Source: Treponema sp. (GTDB lineage Bacteria > Spirochaetota > Spirochaetia > Treponematales > Breznakiellaceae). From it: 64,000 bases of DNA. Every line of letters begins with the position of its first letter. The first letter of the stretch is position 1. Where the stretch lies: assembly GCA_009782555.1 (NCBI GenBank), contig WRIV01000008.1:1-64000 (forward strand), in the 5' to 3' direction. The notes below the pieces were generated by a model, which saw only the letters and a program-made list of their open reading frames with translations, was not told where the DNA came from and did not search any database. This document shows positions 43,871 to 52,912 of this stretch, one piece after another. Position numbers and translations under genes: made by a program.

Positions 43871-43956
43871 GTCAATATTAGTCCTTTTCTTTCAAAACTT
43901 AACTAGAAAAAAGGAAATTTTTTGCCATTCAACCTGCAATCATAATGGAGGAAAAC

Positions 43957-45066
43957 ATGAAGAAGTTTTTTTTGTTTTGTTTAATGATACTGGCGGTATT
44001 GCTGGTCTCAGGCTGTAATCGTAACGCCGAGTCTGCCGGGTTTGCGGCAGCATCAGGTGAAGTTACCTGCCGGCTTCTTACCGACGCCAGCGGCATTGAT
44101 GATAAATCCTTTAATGCGGCGGCATGGCGGGGTATGCTCCAGTACTACGGTGATACCTGGGACCATGCTTCGGGAAGAGGCAGACTGTACGATGTGGTTA
44201 CTGCCCAAACCCAGGATCAGTATATTCCCAATATACAGTTGGCTACCGATGAACAGTACGACCTGATTATCACCACGGGATTTACCTTTGCCGATGCTCT
44301 AACCGAGGTAGCATCAAGAAATCCCAGTCAAAAATACATGATCGTCGATGTGGGTTGGCTGGATCATCCCAATGTACTCCAGGCTACTTTTGCAGAACAT
44401 GAAGGTTCCTACCTGGTGGGAGTTGCTTCTGCCCTTAAAGCGATAGAAGACAATATCCCCAATCCCCGGTTTGGTTTTATCGGCGGTATTGCCGATCCTA
44501 CTATCACTAAATTTGAAGTGGGATTTGTTCAAGGTATTCTGTCGGTACTCCCCAATGCTCAAATCATCGATTATTATGTGGGCAGCTGGGATGATCCCGG
44601 TTCTGCCAAGTCCCAGGCAAAAAACTGGTATGATTCGGGGGTGTACATTATTTATTCCGCCGCAGGGGCATCCGGCAATGGTACCATTGCCCAGGCCAAG
44701 GAATACCGGGCCCAAAACAGAAATGTCTGGGCCATCGGGGTTGATTCGGATCAATTTGAGGAAGGGCTTTACAATGACAACGAATCGGCGGTCTATACCT
44801 CTATGCTCAAGCGGGTAGAGTCGGCTACTTTCTACGCGCTCAGGGCGGTAAAGAACGGCAATTTCCGCGGCGAGGTAATTACCTTCGACCTCAAGGCCGA
44901 AGGGGTAGGCTTTTCCGTTACCAACCCCGCCATGTCCGCCGATATTAAAGCAAAAGTAAACGAAACGGCACAGAAAATAGTGAACAGTGAAATCAATGTG
45001 GCTCCCACCAATGCCGCCGCAAGACGGCTTTCCGGATTCCCTCAAAATTTAAGTGCGAAGGATTAA
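43957..45066 (+). CDS. pnrA: Purine nucleoside-binding lipoprotein (PnrA/TmpC, BMP family)
   Basis: 369 residues. Signal with lipobox LVSGC. The family core is easy to see: RLLTDASGIDDKSFNAAAWRGM, then LATDEQYDLIITTGFTFADAL, EHEGSYLVGVASALKA, GFIGGIADPTITKFEVGFVQG, IYSAAGASGNGTIAQAKEYR and NVWAIGVDSDQFEEGLY. In T. pallidum PnrA (TmpC) binds purine nucleosides; the DDKSFN and SDQ segments supply ligand contacts. A riboflavin-binding paralogue (RfuA) is the main alternative. ATG 43957 follows TGGAGG at 7 nt. Transporter subunits follow. Confidence 0.83.
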   Translation: MKKFFLFCLMILAVLLVSGCNRNAESAGFAAASGEVTCRLLTDASGIDDKSFNAAAWRGMLQYYGDTWDHASGRGRLYDVVTAQTQDQYIPNIQLATDEQYDLIITTGFTFADALTEVASRNPSQKYMIVDVGWLDHPNVLQATFAEHEGSYLVGVASALKAIEDNIPNPRFGFIGGIADPTITKFEVGFVQGILSVLPNAQIIDYYVGSWDDPGSAKSQAKNWYDSGVYIIYSAAGASGNGTIAQAKEYRAQNRNVWAIGVDSDQFEEGLYNDNESAVYTSMLKRVESATFYALRAVKNGNFRGEVITFDLKAEGVGFSVTNPAMSADIKAKVNETAQKIVNSEINVAPTNAAARRLSGFPQNLSAKD

Positions 45067-45137
45067 AAAAATGAGAGTGAATGAAGAGTTAGGATTTACT
45101 CCTTTCTCTTCACTTCATTTTGCGTTTTCTTTTGTCT
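45067..45137 (+). terminator. Imperfect hairpin with T-rich tail between pnrA and the ATPase gene
   Basis: An AAAATGA..GTGAA..AGAG arm (from about 45067) pairs, with bulges, with CTCTTCACTTCATTTT (ending about 45121), followed by T-rich DNA. Probably a partial terminator that lets the binding protein be made in excess of the membrane subunits. Confidence 0.5.
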
Positions 45138-45155
45138 TTTGATAAAGGAGTTTCC

Positions 45156-46679
45156 GTGTTAAAGCCGCCCGCAATCCAGATGATTGGGGTTACTAAAGTA
45201 TTCCCCGGGGTTGTGGCCAATGACAAGGTGAACCTTGAAGTATTCGATGGCGAAATCCACGCCCTTCTCGGAGAGAACGGCGCAGGTAAGTCAACACTTG
45301 TGTCAATCCTCTTCGGGTTTTATGAAAAAGACGAGGGTGTCATAAAAATCCGGGATAAAACGGTCCGCATTAAAGGTCCCAATGATGCAACCGCCCTGGG
45401 GATAGGCATGGTGCATCAGCACTTTAAGCTGGTCCCTAATTTTTCTGTTACAGAAAATATTGTCCTAGGCCTGGAACCTCGTATTCCTTTTTGGGGAAAT
45501 CTGGATTTAAAAGCCGCCGAAGACAGGGTGGCAAAACTTTCAGCGGCCTATGGTCTCGCTGTGGATCCCGGGGCGAAAATCGAAACTATTACTGTAGCTA
45601 TGCAGCAACGGGTGGAGATCCTTAAGATACTCTACCGTAATGCGGATATTCTTATTTTTGATGAGCCTACGGCGGTGCTTACCCCCCAGGAAATTGATGA
45701 ACTCTTGGCGATCTTTTACCGTCTTAAGGCGGAAGGGAAAACCATTGTATTTATTACCCACAAACTGCGGGAAATAAAGGCTGCCGCAGATCGTTGTACA
45801 GTGTTGAGGCGAGGAAAGCATGTAGGAACGGTGAATGTCAAGGACACGGACGAACAAAAACTGGCGGAAATGATGGTAGGCCGGAAAGTGATCTTTTCCA
45901 TTGACAAAAAACCGTCTAATTCCAGAGAAGTGATCCTAAAAATAGAAAATCTTTTCGTCGTTGGTTCCAAGGGAACGACAGCGGTGAACAACCTTTCGCT
46001 GGAGGTTCGTTCCGGTGAAATTGTAGGAGTTGCCGGAGTGGACGGCAACGGTCAAATTGAACTGGCGGCGGCCATTTCAGGATTAACGCCGGTCAAGTCG
46101 GGCCGGATACTTCTAAAGGGCCGGGATATTTCCAAAGATACCATCAGGCAGCGAAATGAATCCGGTGTTGGGTTTGTGCCGGAGGACCGGCAAAAATACG
46201 GACTTATCCTTGCCTTCCGCCTGGACGAAAACCTTATCCTGAAAAGCTACCGGAACGATTCCTATTCAAGTTCCCTTGGTTTTCTTCGTTTTCCCGTCAT
46301 CGCCAAATATGCGGACACCCTGATCAGCGAATTTGACATCCGGGCGGGAAATGGGCCGGCTACCTATGTTTCGGGTATGTCCGGGGGCAACCAGCAAAAG
46401 GTGGTAATAGCCCGGGAGATCGATCTTTCCCCGGATTTGCTTATTGTGTCCCAGCCAACCCGGGGACTAGATGTGGGGGCCATCGAATACATTCACCGCC
46501 GTATTGTTGAAGAACGGGACAAGGGGAGGGCAGTGCTTTTGGTTTCCTTTGAGTTGGACGAAATTATGGCCCTCTGCGATCGAATAGCCGCTATTTCAAA
46601 AGGCCAGGTGATTGGCGTGGTTTCCGCAGAAGAAGTGGATGAGCGGCGTATCGGTGCCATGATGGCAGGATTGGCATGA
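45156..46679 (+). CDS. Purine nucleoside ABC transporter, ATP-binding subunit
   Basis: 507 residues with two ABC cassettes. Cassette 1: GENGAGKSTLVSIL, the signature is VAMQQRVEILKIL and IFDEPTAVLTPQE. Cassette 2 has a degenerate P-loop (GVDGNGQIELAAAI), MSGGNQQKVVIAREI and VSQPTRGLDVGAIEYI. This is the nucleoside/BMP-linked type (PnrC/YufO-like). Starts with GTG 45156, with AAGGAG 5 nt ahead; the frame is open back to 45120. The next gene overlaps its stop codon by 4 nt. Confidence 0.87.
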   Translation: MLKPPAIQMIGVTKVFPGVVANDKVNLEVFDGEIHALLGENGAGKSTLVSILFGFYEKDEGVIKIRDKTVRIKGPNDATALGIGMVHQHFKLVPNFSVTENIVLGLEPRIPFWGNLDLKAAEDRVAKLSAAYGLAVDPGAKIETITVAMQQRVEILKILYRNADILIFDEPTAVLTPQEIDELLAIFYRLKAEGKTIVFITHKLREIKAAADRCTVLRRGKHVGTVNVKDTDEQKLAEMMVGRKVIFSIDKKPSNSREVILKIENLFVVGSKGTTAVNNLSLEVRSGEIVGVAGVDGNGQIELAAAISGLTPVKSGRILLKGRDISKDTIRQRNESGVGFVPEDRQKYGLILAFRLDENLILKSYRNDSYSSSLGFLRFPVIAKYADTLISEFDIRAGNGPATYVSGMSGGNQQKVVIAREIDLSPDLLIVSQPTRGLDVGAIEYIHRRIVEERDKGRAVLLVSFELDEIMALCDRIAAISKGQVIGVVSAEEVDERRIGAMMAGLA

Positions 46680-47812
46680 ATCAAAAGCATAATATGAGAC
46701 AGAATGTTAGGAACAGGATCCTGGGAGCCTTTACTCAGTCTAATGGCCTTGTGTCAGCGGCAGTGGTGATCCTGGGATTTCTAGTGGCGACAATTCTGAT
46801 CCTGGCGGTGGGGAGAAACCCTGCAGGTATGTACTCGGCCATTGTCCAGGTGGTCAGCGGTTTTGATCTTCGCCGCTTTACCTGGAATGCCCGCTATATC
46901 GGAGAATGGCTTGTCGTAACCATGCCCCTTATTCTCTGTGGCCTTTCCATGGGTTTTGCTGCAAGGACGGGGCTTTTTAACATAGGTGCGGAAGGGCAGT
47001 ACATTGCAGGTGTTACCGCTGCCCAGGTATTGGCCGTTTTTGGCCCGCAAGTTCCGGTACTACACTGGCTAATTGCAATACTGGGCGCCCTGGCCGCCGG
47101 AGCGGTCTGGGGCGGCGTAGTGGGCTGGTTTAAGGCGCGGTTCAGCGTATCCGAAGTGGTGGCCACCATTATGATGAACTACATAGCCCTTTATGGTTCC
47201 CGGCTTATTATCCTCAACATCCCTGGCGCCAATACCTACCGGACCCCGGTTTTCCCCAAAACCGCCCTGCTCCATAGTTCCCTTTTGGAAAGAATCACCA
47301 ACGGTTCCCGGCTTAACCACGGTCTTTGGCTAACCCTGGCGGCGGTGATCTTTTTTTGGATTGTGATGGGAAAAACCCGGTTCGGTTATTCACTGCGGGC
47401 TACAGGGTTAAACAAGGATGCGGCCAGATATGGGGGGATCAATGTAAACAGGAATATCACTGCGTCCATGGCCATTGCCGGTGCCTTTGCGGGTTTGGCA
47501 GGAGCGGTGGTCGCCCTGGGTTCTTTTAATTATGGGCGAGTTTTGCTGCCCGGTCAGGACGGTTACGGCTTTGAGGGAATTGCTGTAGCCCTGGTGGGGA
47601 ACAGTACCGCCTGGGGTACAGCCCTGGCGGGACTGCTCTTTGGCATGCTCAAATCCGCCCAGCCCCTGATGCAGTCCCGGCAGATTCCAAAAGAAATTAC
47701 CAGTATTATCATAGGACTGGTGGTGGTTTTTATCTCCCTTAGGGCGGGGGTACAGATTATTCTGAACTGGCGGCTAAAAGAAAAGACCAGAAAAGGCGAG
47801 GCAGCAAAATGA
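46676..47812 (+). CDS. Purine nucleoside ABC transporter permease 1
   Basis: 378 residues, BPD_transp_2 family (YufP/PnrD-like), with about ten hydrophobic helices. Landmarks: MPLILCGLSMGFAARTGLFNIGAEGQYIAGV, VSEVVATIMMNYIALY, GYSLRATGLNKDAARYGGI (coupling region) and YGFEGIAVALVGNSTAWGTALAG. Its ATG is inside the ATPase stop (ATGA), so translation is coupled. The stop overlaps the next permease start in the same way. Confidence 0.87.
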   Translation: MNQKHNMRQNVRNRILGAFTQSNGLVSAAVVILGFLVATILILAVGRNPAGMYSAIVQVVSGFDLRRFTWNARYIGEWLVVTMPLILCGLSMGFAARTGLFNIGAEGQYIAGVTAAQVLAVFGPQVPVLHWLIAILGALAAGAVWGGVVGWFKARFSVSEVVATIMMNYIALYGSRLIILNIPGANTYRTPVFPKTALLHSSLLERITNGSRLNHGLWLTLAAVIFFWIVMGKTRFGYSLRATGLNKDAARYGGINVNRNITASMAIAGAFAGLAGAVVALGSFNYGRVLLPGQDGYGFEGIAVALVGNSTAWGTALAGLLFGMLKSAQPLMQSRQIPKEITSIIIGLVVVFISLRAGVQIILNWRLKEKTRKGEAAK

Positions 47813-48714
47813 TAGACTTTTTTGGCATGCTTCCTTCCATTTTAATGATCGTGGCACCAATCCTTATTGCAGCAATAGGAGGAATGATCTGCGAACGGGC
47901 CGGAGTGGTGAATATCGCTCTGGAAGGACTTATGGCCTTTGGAGCCTTTACTGCCGCTGCTAGTCACCGGCTTTTGGAAATACCCCTCGGCGGTTTTTCT
48001 GTTTCTTTTGCCCTGCTTATGGCTGCTCTGATGGGCGGAATTATTTCCCTGATACATGCGTTTGCTTCTATCACTCTCAAGGCAGATCAAATTATTTCCG
48101 GTACCGGTATTAATCTCCTTTCTATGGGGGTAACAGTATTTCTTTGTCAGATCATCTTCCAGCAGGAGCGAACACAGCCCTTTAGGCTGGGGATGATGCC
48201 CATCCGCGCCCTGGGCGGGATTTACCCCACGGTTTGGATAGCTTTGGCGGTACTCCTTGTTTTCAGGTTTGTGTTGTACAAACGGCCCTGGGGACTCAGG
48301 CTCCGTGCTTGTGGTGAACACCCACAGGCAGCGGCTTCTGCAGGGGTTGACGTGATCCGCATACGGTATACTGCTGTCCTTATATCAGGAATTCTCGCCG
48401 GACTTGCCGGGGGCTGCCTGGTTTTGACGCAGACTATTCAGTACACGGTTACTACCATTAATGGAAAGGGCTTTATCGCCCTGGCGGCGGTTTCCTTTGG
48501 ACGCTGGCTGCCCATGGGAGTCTTGGGCTCGTCCCTGTTATTCGGAACTTCTGCGGCCCTGGCGGTGTACATCATCAATATTCAGTCCCTTAAATTCCTG
48601 CCTCCGGAGTTTTTTAACCTGCTGCCCTATGCGATTACTTTAATTACCCTGGTATTCTTTAGCGGCAAAGATTATGCCCCCCGTGCTTCCGGGCAGCCTT
48701 ATGAAAAAGGATGA
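47809..48714 (+). CDS. Purine nucleoside ABC transporter permease 2
   Basis: 301 residues, BPD_transp_2 family (YufQ/PnrE-like): AAIGGMICERAGVVNIALEGLMAFGAF, ADQIISGTGINLLSMGVTVFL, GLRLRACGEHPQAAASAGVDV and GKGFIALAAVSFGRWLPMGVL. With the upstream permease it forms the heterodimeric channel. The gene starts on the ATGA overlap at 47809-47812. The threonine aldolase gene starts 5 bp after its stop codon, so it is likely in the same transcript. Confidence 0.87.
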   Translation: MIDFFGMLPSILMIVAPILIAAIGGMICERAGVVNIALEGLMAFGAFTAAASHRLLEIPLGGFSVSFALLMAALMGGIISLIHAFASITLKADQIISGTGINLLSMGVTVFLCQIIFQQERTQPFRLGMMPIRALGGIYPTVWIALAVLLVFRFVLYKRPWGLRLRACGEHPQAAASAGVDVIRIRYTAVLISGILAGLAGGCLVLTQTIQYTVTTINGKGFIALAAVSFGRWLPMGVLGSSLLFGTSAALAVYIINIQSLKFLPPEFFNLLPYAITLITLVFFSGKDYAPRASGQPYEKG

Positions 48715-48718
48715 CAAA

Positions 48719-49780
48719 ATGATTGATATCCGCAGCGACACTGTTACAGTTCCCACCTCCGCCATGCGAAAGGCCATGGCAGAAGCGGAAATGGGGGACG
48801 ATGTTTACGGTGATGACACCACAATAAATAGACTGGAAAAAACCGGAGCGGAACTTCTTGGCAAAGAGGCGGCCCTGTTTGTACCCTCCGGTACCTTTGG
48901 GAATCAGTTGGCTCTTTTTACCTGGTGTCCCCGGGGCACAGAAGTTCTTTTGGGGGAAGAGTGCCACATTATCCAGCATGAAGCAGGGGCGGCTTCGATC
49001 ATCGCGGGAGTGCAAACCCGGACCATCTCTGCTCCGGACGGAGTCCTGACTCCAGAGGCCCTGCAAAGGCGGCTGCGGCGACGGGATCTCCATGCTCCAG
49101 CCAGTTCTTTGATCTGTATGGAAAATGCCCACTCCCTGGGAAAGGCTGTGCCTCTTCCGGTTATGGAGGAAGCAAAGAAAATAGCCGATGAATGGAAACT
49201 GCCCGTTCATCTGGACGGTGCCCGGATTTTCAATGCCGCCGCAGCTCTGGGTTGCAACGCCGCCGGTATAGCCCGCTGTTGTGATTCGGTAATGTTTTGC
49301 CTTTCCAAGGGGCTTTGCGCCCCCGTCGGCTCCCTCCTGGTAGGTTCCAGGGATTTTATCGAAGAAGCTCGGCATAAACGGAAGATCATGGGCGGCGGTA
49401 TGCGGCAGGCGGGAATCCTCGCTGCGGCGGGACTTGTGGCTTTGGCGGAACATCCTTCCCTGTTGGATGAAGATCACTGGCGGGCCAGGGAACTGGAAAA
49501 AGCCCTGGCGGAAATTCCAGGGATCACCGTGGAACAGGGAGATATCAACATGGTCTTTTTTCATTGCAATCTTCAAGATGCAAAAGACAATCAATCCTGG
49601 ACTCAAACGATAACCGGAACCTTCCGCCGCCGGGGAATCATCATCAATCCCCCTGAAATGATCCGGCAACAAAACGGTACTGCTGTACATTTCCGTTTTG
49701 TTACTCATCACTGGATTGGTGATAAAGAACTGGGAGCAATTGTAGAAGCGGCCCGCTCGATCTTTGGTTCCGCGGAATAG
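48719..49780 (+). CDS. ltaE: Low-specificity L-threonine aldolase
   Basis: 353 residues, PLP enzyme of fold type I that cleaves threonine or allo-threonine to glycine and acetaldehyde. IDIRSDTVTVPTSAMRKAM at the start is the family hallmark, followed by GDDVYGDDTTINRLE, LFVPSGTFGNQLAL, CMENAHSLGKAVPL, VHLDGARIFNAAAALG (PLP Asp) and FCLSKGLCAPVGS (Schiff-base Lys). ATG 48719 has AAGG at 8 nt spacing; ATG 48701 lies within the permease gene. Its place after a nucleoside importer suggests use of salvage carbon, but this is only context. Confidence 0.9.
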   Translation: MIDIRSDTVTVPTSAMRKAMAEAEMGDDVYGDDTTINRLEKTGAELLGKEAALFVPSGTFGNQLALFTWCPRGTEVLLGEECHIIQHEAGAASIIAGVQTRTISAPDGVLTPEALQRRLRRRDLHAPASSLICMENAHSLGKAVPLPVMEEAKKIADEWKLPVHLDGARIFNAAAALGCNAAGIARCCDSVMFCLSKGLCAPVGSLLVGSRDFIEEARHKRKIMGGGMRQAGILAAAGLVALAEHPSLLDEDHWRARELEKALAEIPGITVEQGDINMVFFHCNLQDAKDNQSWTQTITGTFRRRGIIINPPEMIRQQNGTAVHFRFVTHHWIGDKELGAIVEAARSIFGSAE

Positions 49781-49782
49781 TT

Positions 49783-50913
49783 ATGATCCAAAAGCAGAAT
49801 ATTTACAAAAGCCGGCAGGGACAGGTTTATGACTGGATGGCCCGGGAAGGGATCAGCCTCCTCTTGATTGAAGATACGGAAGGCCGTAGAGATTCAAATC
49901 TTCGCTGGCTTTCGGGGATGCCCGCGGATGCCCTGCTCTTTCTTTCGGTGGAACGGAAAACACTCCTTGTTCCCTGGGATATAAACCTGGCAAAACTTTA
50001 CGGTCAAGTGGATCATATCCGCGCCTATGCCGAGTTTGACCGTCTGCCCGTCAAGGCCTGTATCAAAGCGGCGGCGCTGCTAAAAATACCCCATGGTTCA
50101 CGGATAGAAATCCCCGGCGGTACATCTTATCCGCGGTTTCTTCGCTTTATTGAAGCCCTGACAGATTTTGATATCATCTGCCGGGACGAGGGGGGTGCCG
50201 GCACCGTTCTGGAACAACTGCGGGCAGTTAAGGATGTTGAGGAGATCCGAATATACCGCCGGGCCGCAGAGATTACCAACGAGATTATTGATCTTCTGGA
50301 AAAACAGCTTAGGGCAGGAAAGATAAAAACCGAATATGATGCGGCCCAGCTTATTCAAGGTGAATGCAGAAAGCGGGGCTGCGAAGGAACAGGTTTTGAA
50401 ACTCTGGCTGCGGGTCCGGTGCGGAGCATGATGATTCATTCTTTTCCTTCCTACACCGCTTCCCCCTTTGGAACGCCTGGGCTTTCTATCTTGGATTTTG
50501 GCGTTAAATACCGGGGCTATACCACCGATGTTACCCTGACAGCAGTAATGGAGCCGGTCAAAGCCCAGGAACGGCTGATTGCATTGACAGAAAAAGCCTA
50601 CAAGCTTGCCCTTGGGATGGTCCGGCCGTGGACTGCGGCGGCGGACATTGCCGCTGCGGTGGATGCGTTTTTTGCCAAATCAGGCAAGGCCATGCCCCAT
50701 GCTCTGGGCCACGGTGTTGGCCTGGATTCCCACGAAGGGCCGGCTCTTCGTAACCGGGAGGATAACAACTGGATTCTCCAGCCGGGCATGGTGATTACCC
50801 TGGAACCAGGGCTGTACGATCCCCGGCTGGGAGGCTGCCGGCTGGAAAACGATGTGCTGGTAACAGAAGAGGGCGGGGAAACATTAACCGCCTCCAGGAT
50901 CATACGGCTGTAA
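49783..50913 (+). CDS. M24-family aminopeptidase P / Xaa-Pro dipeptidase
   Basis: 376 residues, creatinase N-terminal domain (1 to about 140) plus the pita-bread metallopeptidase domain. Metal ligands: Asp pair in LDFGVKYRGYTTDVTL, His in HALGHGVGLDSHEGP, Glu in VITLEPGLY and Glu in CRLENDVLV. Cleaves peptides next to proline in the cytoplasm; dipeptidase and aminopeptidase roles cannot be separated here. It begins 2 bp after the threonine aldolase stop, so the two are co-transcribed. The glnA promoter follows its stop within 11 bp. Confidence 0.87.
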   Translation: MIQKQNIYKSRQGQVYDWMAREGISLLLIEDTEGRRDSNLRWLSGMPADALLFLSVERKTLLVPWDINLAKLYGQVDHIRAYAEFDRLPVKACIKAAALLKIPHGSRIEIPGGTSYPRFLRFIEALTDFDIICRDEGGAGTVLEQLRAVKDVEEIRIYRRAAEITNEIIDLLEKQLRAGKIKTEYDAAQLIQGECRKRGCEGTGFETLAAGPVRSMMIHSFPSYTASPFGTPGLSILDFGVKYRGYTTDVTLTAVMEPVKAQERLIALTEKAYKLALGMVRPWTAAADIAAAVDAFFAKSGKAMPHALGHGVGLDSHEGPALRNREDNNWILQPGMVITLEPGLYDPRLGGCRLENDVLVTEEGGETLTASRIIRL

Positions 50914-50923
50914 CGGCTGCATA

Positions 50924-50952
50924 TTGATAGTACTATTCATTTCGAATAAAAT
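50924..50952 (+). promoter_or_regulatory. Promoter of glnA
   Basis: TTGATA (50924-50929), 17-nt spacer, TAAAAT (50947-50952). The start codon is at 50998 with AGGGGG before it. Confidence 0.65.
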
Positions 50953-50955
50953 GAA
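50936..50955. promoter_or_regulatory. Inverted repeat overlapping the glnA promoter
   Basis: TTCATTT (50936-50942) and AAATGAA (50949-50955) with a 6-nt centre cover the spacer and most of the -10 box, the place for a repressor operator. No known nitrogen-regulator consensus is matched. Confidence 0.45.
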
Positions 50956-50997
50956 ATATCCCAATCGTCAAATATGATAATCCTAGGGGGCGAAAAA

Positions 50998-52428
50998 ATG
51001 GCTGTATCATTGTCCGGAATAAAAACATTGTGCAAAAAAAATGCGGTAAAAATGGCTGATTTTATGATGATCGATTTGAACGGACGCTGGCGGCATCTTA
51101 CCATGCCTATCGAAAGACTAACAGAAGATACTCTGAAAAACGGCGTTGGTTTCGACGGATCCAATTATGGCTTTGCACCGGTGGAAAAAAGCGATATGGT
51201 TTTTATTCCCGATTTGGCCAGCGCCTATATGGATCCCTTTGCGGAGGTTCCCACCCTTTCCATGATTGGCGATGTGTATGTCATAGAACTGCCGGACAAC
51301 CGGCGTTTTGACCAGGACCCCCGCAATGTGGCGATTCATGCGGAAGAATATCTGCGTTCCACAGGCATTGCAGACGAGATGCGCATAGGCCCGGAGTTTG
51401 AGTTCCATGTATTTGACCATGTAAACTATTCTGTCGAGGGGCATTCTTCCAAGTTCAGGGTTGATACCGCCCAGGCGGAATGGAATTCCGGACTGGAAGG
51501 CGAAAATTTGGCTTACAAGGTACCCCATAAGGGAGGTTACCATGCGGCCCCGCCCTTTGACAGGCTTAGCGGATTCAGAAGCAGAGTAACCATGTTAATG
51601 GAAAGCCGGGGAATCCTGGTAAAGTATCATCACCACGAGGTGGGGGGCCCGGGCCAGGTTGAAATAGAAGTGGAATTCGGCGGGATGCGGGAAATGGCCG
51701 ACAAAACCATGATGACAAAATATATTCTTAAAAACGCCGCCATGGCCGAGGGAAAAACCGTTACGTTTATGCCCAAGCCGATTTTTGGAGAGGCCGGAAA
51801 CGGACTGCATGTACACATGCACCTGTTTAAAAAAGGCAGCCCCTTGTTTTACGATTCAAACGGCTATTCACAGCTCAGCCAGACGGCGCTTTATTTTATG
51901 GGAGGAATCCTTAAACACGTCCGGGCCCTCTGCGGTTTTACCAACCCCAGCACTAACTCTTACAAAAGGCTTGTTCCCGGTTACGAAGCGCCGGTTACCA
52001 TTGGCTTTGCTACTTCAAACCGCAGTTCAGTGATCCGTATTCCGGCCTATGCAAAGGACCCCGATAAAAAACGGTTTGAACTTAGAAGTCCGGACGGAAC
52101 CTGCAATCCATATTATGCCTATTCCGCTATTTTGATGGCGGGCATTGACGGCATCAAAAACAAAATTGATCCTCAAAAAGAAGGGTACGGCCCATACGAC
52201 ATGAACCTCTACACCCTTTCAAAAGAAGAGCAGGGCAGGATCCAATTTTTGCCCCAAAGCCTGGACGAAGCCCTGGACGCGCTGGCTGGGGACCATGGCT
52301 TTTTAACCCAGGGGGGAGTTTTCCCGAAGCGATTGATTGAAATCTGGATCGAAAATAAAAGGAAGGATGGTTCCCGTTACAAACAACTGCCCCATCCTGT
52401 GGAATATGAAATGTACTTTGATCTATAG
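50998..52428 (+). CDS. glnA: Glutamine synthetase, type I
   Basis: 476 residues. Makes glutamine from glutamate, ammonia and ATP. The beta-grasp N-terminus has GVGFDGSNYGFAPVEKSDM; the catalytic domain has GPEFEFHVFDH, KYHHHEVGGPGQVEIEVEFG, GNGLHVHMHLFKKG, NPSTNSYKRLVPGYEAP (the flexible loop) and RSPDGTCNPYYAYSAILMAG. The NLYTLSKEE segment keeps the tyrosine found at the adenylylation site of GSI-beta enzymes, so adenylylation is possible. ATG 50998 has AGGGGG upstream; an in-frame ATG at 50974 is before that site. Single gene with its own promoter. Confidence 0.95.
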   Translation: MAVSLSGIKTLCKKNAVKMADFMMIDLNGRWRHLTMPIERLTEDTLKNGVGFDGSNYGFAPVEKSDMVFIPDLASAYMDPFAEVPTLSMIGDVYVIELPDNRRFDQDPRNVAIHAEEYLRSTGIADEMRIGPEFEFHVFDHVNYSVEGHSSKFRVDTAQAEWNSGLEGENLAYKVPHKGGYHAAPPFDRLSGFRSRVTMLMESRGILVKYHHHEVGGPGQVEIEVEFGGMREMADKTMMTKYILKNAAMAEGKTVTFMPKPIFGEAGNGLHVHMHLFKKGSPLFYDSNGYSQLSQTALYFMGGILKHVRALCGFTNPSTNSYKRLVPGYEAPVTIGFATSNRSSVIRIPAYAKDPDKKRFELRSPDGTCNPYYAYSAILMAGIDGIKNKIDPQKEGYGPYDMNLYTLSKEEQGRIQFLPQSLDEALDALAGDHGFLTQGGVFPKRLIEIWIENKRKDGSRYKQLPHPVEYEMYFDL

Positions 52429-52446
52429 GATACCATCCGCCGGCTT

Positions 52447-52893
52447 TTAACAATCAGAGGGTGTCAGCGCTTCTGCGACAGCGCCGGCGCTGCGGTCGGT
52501 CTCTACCGCCACTTCTGTTTTTGTATTATTGATACAGCAACGGATAACCAGCACCGGGTGTGAGGGAGTTATAAGTTTTTTCCACCAGCGTTTTTCCAGC
52601 ACTAATTCCACGGCACTTATGGATTCCCGGGGGATAAAAAAGGTTTTTTCCCTGGGGGCATCGCCGCCGGCGGTAGCTCTGGACATGGCCATGAGCCATC
52701 CTTCATGGGGAAAATGATGAAACCGGAAGCCCCCCGAAGTAGCGATGGCCAGCCCCCAAAGGGGCTGACTGTATTCGGCCCAGCCCCTTAGATATTGTCC
52801 CAGGGATTTGGCCAGCACCTTTTCGCCCGTAGACGCTTCATAGTCCTGCCAGAATTTTTTGGCATTGACCTCTTCTTTTTTTTTAAGAAACAT
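52447..52893 (-). CDS. Uncharacterised protein downstream of accDA
   Basis: 148 residues, no family recognised. The N-terminus is strongly basic with a KKK run, then AKKFWQDYEASTGEKVLAKSLGQYLRGW, which looks helical, and FRFHHFPHEGWLMAMSRAT, EKTFFIPRESISAVEL, LEKRWWKKLITPSHPVLVIRCC, which look beta-rich. No signal peptide or membrane segment. ATG 52893 follows GGGAGG at 4 nt. It starts 19 bp after the AccDA stop and is probably the third gene of the deacetylase-accDA unit. A treponeme-restricted protein is likely. Confidence 0.65.
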   Translation of the reverse strand: MFLKKKEEVNAKKFWQDYEASTGEKVLAKSLGQYLRGWAEYSQPLWGLAIATSGGFRFHHFPHEGWLMAMSRATAGGDAPREKTFFIPRESISAVELVLEKRWWKKLITPSHPVLVIRCCINNTKTEVAVETDRSAGAVAEALTPSDC

Positions 52894-52912
52894 GGCGCCT
52901 CCCGGAAAATTT

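Noticed and set aside
48659-49711. 350-residue open frame opposite the threonine aldolase gene
   Set aside because: Antisense shadow of an intact PLP enzyme; no domain or signal in it.
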